A stretch of 64,000 nt of DNA. It comes from SSC4 sp964443225 (lineage in GTDB: Bacteria > Chloroflexota > Anaerolineae > SSC4 > Amarolineaceae). Both the position numbers and the translations under genes were made by a program. The notes below the pieces were generated by a model. The model was not told where the DNA came from. It saw only the letters and a list, made by a program, of their open reading frames with translations, and searched no databases. This document shows, piece after piece, positions 51,101 to 57,100 of the stretch (its first letter is position 1; each line of letters begins with the position of its first letter). The stretch covers positions 1 through 64,000 of the forward strand of contig CAYUCC010000004.1 of NCBI GenBank assembly GCA_964443225.1, read 5' to 3'.

Positions 51101-54100
51101 GGCACGGTCTGCGTCACCTGCACGGTGTCGTTGACGCCGTCGAACTGCAACGCATACGGGTTGGACAGGTCGATGGGCGCGCTGGCGCTGGTCCAGGCCG
51201 TGGCCGGGTCCATGTTGACCAGGTTGGCGTTGGCATCTGGGAAGTTGTGGACGGTGGTCCCGAGCCCTTCATTCATGGCCCAGTAGACCTGCAGGTTGGG
51301 GTCGCTGCCGGGCAGGCTGGCATAGGCGCCGCTGGCCAGCTCGGCCGGCGCGAGCACGCGGTCGTAAATGCGCACGTCGTCCAGCGCACCGTGGAAGTAG
51401 CCGGTGTCACCGAAGCGATAACCTATCAGGATGGGGCCGCTGCCGACGTAGTCGGTGGAGGCTGTGGCCTGGGCCACCTGCACGCCATCGCGATAGATGC
51501 TGCGCTGGTTGCTGCCCGCGTGGTAGGTGCAGGCCCAATGGTGCCAGTCGTCGTCGGTGTAGGTGGCGACGGTATCGAGGTCGTTGCCAAAGAAGGCGCA
51601 GGTGAAGACATTGCTGTTGCGGAAGCCGATGTGCAGCCCGTTGTTGTTGCTGCCGGTTCCCTGGGCCACGGCCATGTCCGCCGTGCCGGCGCTGTCGCGG
51701 CGCGCCCAGAAGGCCACGCTGAACGAGGCACCGTTCAGGTTCGGACCGGTGCCGCGGCTGCGCGCGCTGTCGTCCACCCCATCGAAGACCAGGGCTGCGT
51801 CGTTGTCATAGGTCGTCGGCGCAGAGTTGCTGGTCCAGGTGGCGCCGCTGATCGTGCCATCCCAGGCCGCGTTGGCCGTGGCGCTGCCGCTGCCCTCGTC
51901 GAAGGGCAGCCAGGCCAGGATGCCGCTGTTGGTGTCCACGACGGGCGCGGCGAGCAGCCGGTGACCCGCGTTGACCGCGGCCGGCACGGCCGCGCGGCTC
52001 AGCCAGGTCGCGGCGATGGCCGGGTCGGCTGAGCCGGTGACCTGGATCAGCGGGTTGCTGCCACCTGGGTTGACGAAGGTGCTGCGCGTGGCGCGCAGAG
52101 TGCTGGTGCGGTCCATGGATACGGCGCGGGTGACACTGTGCACCACGACCCGTTCGAGGGTGATCACGTTGGCCGGGGCATCGAACCCGCCGACACCCGC
52201 GCTGGTCAGCTGCACGCCGTTGTTCGCATTGCGCACGGTCAGCCTGCGCAGGGTGACGCCGGTGACACCGGTGAGGCTGAAGACCGCGCCGCCGCCGTTG
52301 CCATCCACGAAGACTGCGTCCGGATTGACGCCTTCGATGGTCAGCCCGGTCTTGCTTGCGCCGACGGTGACGTTCTCGTGGTAGAGGCCGGGATAGACGG
52401 TGATGGTGTCGCCCGCGCCAGCCGCGGTGACAGCCGCCTGGATGGTGGTCGCGCAGGGTGTCTGGCCGCCGCACTGCCCGTCGTCGTCCACGTAGGTCAC
52501 CGCGGCGATGTTTTCCGGCAAGTTGTCGGAGCGCACCGGCTGCGCATTGGCGGGGTGGGCCACCGGCAGCGATGTCATGTCCACCGTGGCCGGCTCGCCG
52601 TAGTCTTGCAGCCCGGCCAGGAAGCCGCTCTCGGCCGGCTGCAGCAGCAGCTCGGACGAAAAATCACAGTTGACGTCGGCGCCCGACGCAAAGGGGGTCG
52701 AGGCTGCGCCGGCCACACCCATCAGGGTCGCCTGCACTGGGCCGCCGCTGTTCAGCCCGCTGCTGCCCAGGACCAGGTAGGCCCGGTCGCCGGCTGCGCC
52801 CAGCAGCAGGTCGCTGCGCCCATCGCCGTTGACGTCGCCCGGCGCGGCGACGAAGCCCGTCGCCGCGGGCGACAGCCCGTCGAAGTGCACGCTGACGCCC
52901 CACGCGCCGCCGGTGCGCCCGTAGACCAGCCGCGGGGTCGCCCCGCCACCGCCGTAGACGAAGTCGTCGATGCCGTCGCCGTTGACGTCGCCCAGCGCAA
53001 CCGCATCGGTCCACCCGCCGGGCAGGAAGGCCAGGTTCGTCGACGTCGGGTTGATCACCAGGTTGTCGCCCGCCGACAGACCGGTCGGGATGGCCAGCAG
53101 GTAGACGCCGCCGCCCGGCGCGGTCACCACGATCTCGTCGCGCTGGTTGTCGTCGACGTCACCCACACCCACAGCAAAGCCGCCGGATGGCAGCACGATG
53201 CGTGCCGCCGCAGCCGAGTCGGCGTCCACCATTTGGGCGTGCCAGTCGCTGGTTCCCAGCAGCAGCAGCGCCTCGTTGTCGCTCCCCAGCAGGACGTCGG
53301 CGTAGCCGTCGCCGTTGACGTCACCGGCGGACACAGACACGCCGCCCAGGCCTACGCCAGGCGGAACGACGAACATGGCCTGCGCCACCGTAGGCAGATC
53401 GCCCAGGTCCTGCCGGCCGAAGTGTGCCGTGCGGCCCAGGATCAGATAGGCGCGGTTGTTGGCCGCGTCGCCGATGAGGAAGTCGGACAGGCCGTCGCGG
53501 TCCACGTCGCCCGCGGCCATCACGTGTTGGCCGATGCCGGCGTCCTCGACGCCGTAGAAGACTGCGCCGGAGTCGATCAGCGCCTCCACGTCAGAAGGCA
53601 CCTTCCAGTCGCCGGCTTTGCCGTAGACCACGTAGATCGCGCCGCGGCCGCCGGCTGCGGCCGGGAAGCCCACCGCCAGGTCGCCCAGGCCGTCACCGTC
53701 CACGTCGCCCAGCCAGGTGAAGGTCTGGCCGCCATCGCCCTCGAAGATCGAGTACGGCTCCAGCCAGACGGTGGCGTTGCTGATCGCATCCATCTCGCCG
53801 GCCAGCGGCGAGGGCCGCGGCGGCAGCGGCGCACGGCCGGCGTCGTTGGCCCGGCCGGCAAAGCTGACGTTGGGGCTGGCCGGCACGAGCGTGAAGGTGT
53901 CCGCGCTCAGCCGGCGGGTCAGATCATCGGTGGGCGGCAGGGTGTCGATGATCACCTCGATGGCGGTTGCGTCACTGGCGTTGCCGGCCCGGTCGTAGGC
54001 GCGCACCAGGATGGTGTGGCTGCCCTGGGCGTTGACGCCGATGGGCGAGTCGTACTGCCAGGTGCTGTTGAGGGGCCCGCCGCCCTGGCCGCTGAAGTCA

Positions 54101-57100
54101 ACCTCCTGCCAGGGCTTGTCGTCGACGCTGAGCTGCACCCGCTCCAGGCCCGACAGGTTGTCGCTGGCCGGGCCGCTCAGGGCCACCACGCCGCCGGTGG
54201 AAGTCAGGATTGTGCCGTTGGGCAGGCTGTGGCCTGCGCTGGGCGGCGTGTTGTCCACCGTGACCGTGCTCTGCGCGATCGCGCTGTCGCGGTCGAAGTA
54301 GTCGAAGGCCTGGGCTTGCAGGGTGTAGACGCCATCGGGCGGCAAGGTCCACGTGTAGGCCCACGGCCCGGTGTCGTCGAGCTGCTGCCAGCTGCCCGTT
54401 CCCAGGTCCAGCATGACGCGCGTCACCCAGCTCGTTGGGTCCTTGGCGCCGCCACCCACCACGTAGCTGGTCCCGCGCAGGAAGCTGCCGTCCGGCGGTG
54501 CACTGAAAGCCGCCTCGGGGTCGTCGTTGTCCACGTAGACGCGCGTGCGGCCGGCCAGCAGCCTGTCGCGATAGGGCAGGCTGTAGGTGATGTCGCCAAT
54601 GGCCGAGGCCGGCAGCGCGGGGTTAGCGGTGGTGCTGAAGGTGGTGGCAACACTGTCGCCGATCTGAAGCTTATGGTTGATGGCGGGGTTGCCAGGCTGC
54701 GGTCCAAAGGTCCAGGCGCGGCGGTTGCCACCGTTGGTGCAGACGCCGGTCTGGGTGGGCGGGTTGCGGCTGCCGGTCATCTGCCCGCCTTGCACGTTGA
54801 CCAGCAGCGTGGGCAGGCACAACTCCAGTGTGGTGGTCACCGCTTGCGACCCGACGTTGAACACGCCCAACCCCAGGTCCACTGCGTCACCCGGCTGGAC
54901 GAACGCACCCTGCCGGCCGTCAGGCGCCACCGCCAACGGCTCGACCTCCGCCAGCACCGCCGGCGCATCGTTGATGGCGTAGGGGCTGATGTGGTTCTGC
55001 TTCTCCATGGCGTCGGACTGGGCGTCGCCGTCGGCGTCGGCCACCAGCGGGTCGGGGAAGGACATCAGCGGCGCGTCACCGGGAATGTTCACCATCCAGC
55101 CGCCCTGCCACTGGGCGTTGTAGTGGAACACCTCCTCGCCGTCGGGCACGCCATCGCCGTCGCTGTCGTCGTTGTTGGGCCGCGTGCCCAGGCGATGCTC
55201 CAGGCTGTCGGACAGCCCGTCACCATCGGCGTCGGCGACCAGCGGGTTGAGGCCGAAACGAGCCGAGTTGTTTGCCTCGTAGCCATCGGGCAGGCCATCG
55301 CCGTCGCTGTCCCAGTTGTTGGGGTCGGTGTTGTACGGCGGTTCGTAGACGGTCGTGGTGTTGGGGTAGGTGAAGGCCTTCAGGCCGTCGCCGTCGCGGT
55401 CGGGGTTCCAGACCTGGTTCCAGGTCCACAGCTCATCCAGCGTGGCAGGGAAGATGTCGTAGTAGGCCGTGACCTGCCAGTCCTCCTCGTGCAGGTCCTC
55501 GCCGTCCTGCGGCAGCACGCGCCGCTCGACGTCCACGTCGCAGGTCTCGTTTTCGAAGCGTTCGGGCCGCAGGCCAGGCAGGGGCGCCGCGTTCTTTTCG
55601 CATTTCTCGAACCAGAACTCGAAGACGATCTCGACCTTGTACTTGACGGCGGCGTTGAGGACCGGCTGGTCGAAGCGAAACTCGACGCCCGCGGCGTTTT
55701 CACAGGCCCATTCGCTGCTGTCGCTGGACGAGATCGTGATGCTGCCTGGGCTGCCAAGATAGGTCGTCTTCGGGCCACACGCCGGCGCTTCGTTTTTGCC
55801 GATGGAGATGACGTTGGCCGTTCCGATTGGGGTGAAGGTTGCCCAGGTCGCCGGCGCAACCGATCCCTCCCAGTCGTCGTACTCGCCCGCCGAATACTCG
55901 CCCCCCTCGAACAGGCCGTGGTAGCGGTCGCTGAACGTCAGCCGGCTGCCGGCCACAAAGCCGTCGGCGCGCATCAGGTCGCCGAAGCTGCTGAGTGAAA
56001 GGCGCGTCCCTTCGAAATAGGCGTCCTTAGGCTCCTGCAGTATCTCGATGTCTGTAAACGCTTTGGCGATCTCGGCGGCGAACTTGGCGGTCAGGCTGTC
56101 GTGGCCGGTCGCCCCGATGATGAAGTCGATCAGGAAGAACAGGCCAATCAGGATGCCGATGGCGACGCCGATGATGATGCCGATTGGCCCCAGCAGGCTC
56201 AGGAACAGCGCCAGAATGCTGACGAAGACGCTGATCAAGAAGAAGATGCCCGCCGTGTAGGTCGCGGCCACGGCCTGACCGTAGGCTTGCGCCTTGGCCA
56301 GGTTGCTGTCAGTGTTGTTGACGATCAACGCGTACGTCACCCAGATCAGGATCACCTGGATGGCGAAGAAGATGAAGGCCACGGCGAACGCCACGGCGGT
56401 GCCGGTGGCTGTGATCTTGGCCACATTGGCTACCTCGTTGGAGATCTTGATGGCCGTCACCACCGCCTGGCCGACCTGGATCAGCAGCCCGACCTGCGAG
56501 ACGGCGCCCACCACGATGTTGGCGATCTCCAGCGCTTTGGCGTCGCACTTGTCCTGCAAACCGGTACACACGGCATTGGCTACCTGCATGGCCATACCGA
56601 TGCCCACCAATCCCATCTGGGTCACCAGCAACGCCGTGCTGATGCCGGCCTTGACGTTGTTGGCGGCGCGGCCGCCTTCCCACGATTTGATGGCTTGCAG
56701 CCGGGCGATCAGCGAGTCCGCGCCGACGCTCGTCAGCGTTTCGGGAAACGTGCCGGCCGGTACACCTTGCGCGTCGAGACCGCCGTCCGCGCCCCGCAGT
56801 TCGATCGTATGGGGCGCGTGGGCTTTGTAGGCAAACAGGCCGGACGCAATGCCGCTGGCGCTCAGTGCGAAGCTGGGCGTGTAGTTGAAGGCCGTCGCGA
56901 GGGCCAGCTGCGTCGAGTAGAAGACCAGATCGTTGGAAAGCTCTGACACCAGGTTGGCGCCATTGATGTCGATGGTGCGCGCCATGCCGGCGTTGGCCAC
57001 CAAATAGGATATGTAGGCGCCCAGCCGCATGTCGGTCTCGTCCAGGTTGGGATAGAGCTGCAGCATCTGGGCCAGCATGTCGTCCCACTGCGAGCCATAG

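Noticed and set aside
52138..55998. 1,286-codon open frame antisense to the giant gene
   Set aside because: The opposite frame gives a continuous, recognisable multidomain protein. The antisense frame is a shadow caused by strong GC bias at third positions; it has no ribosome site or domain-like sequence.
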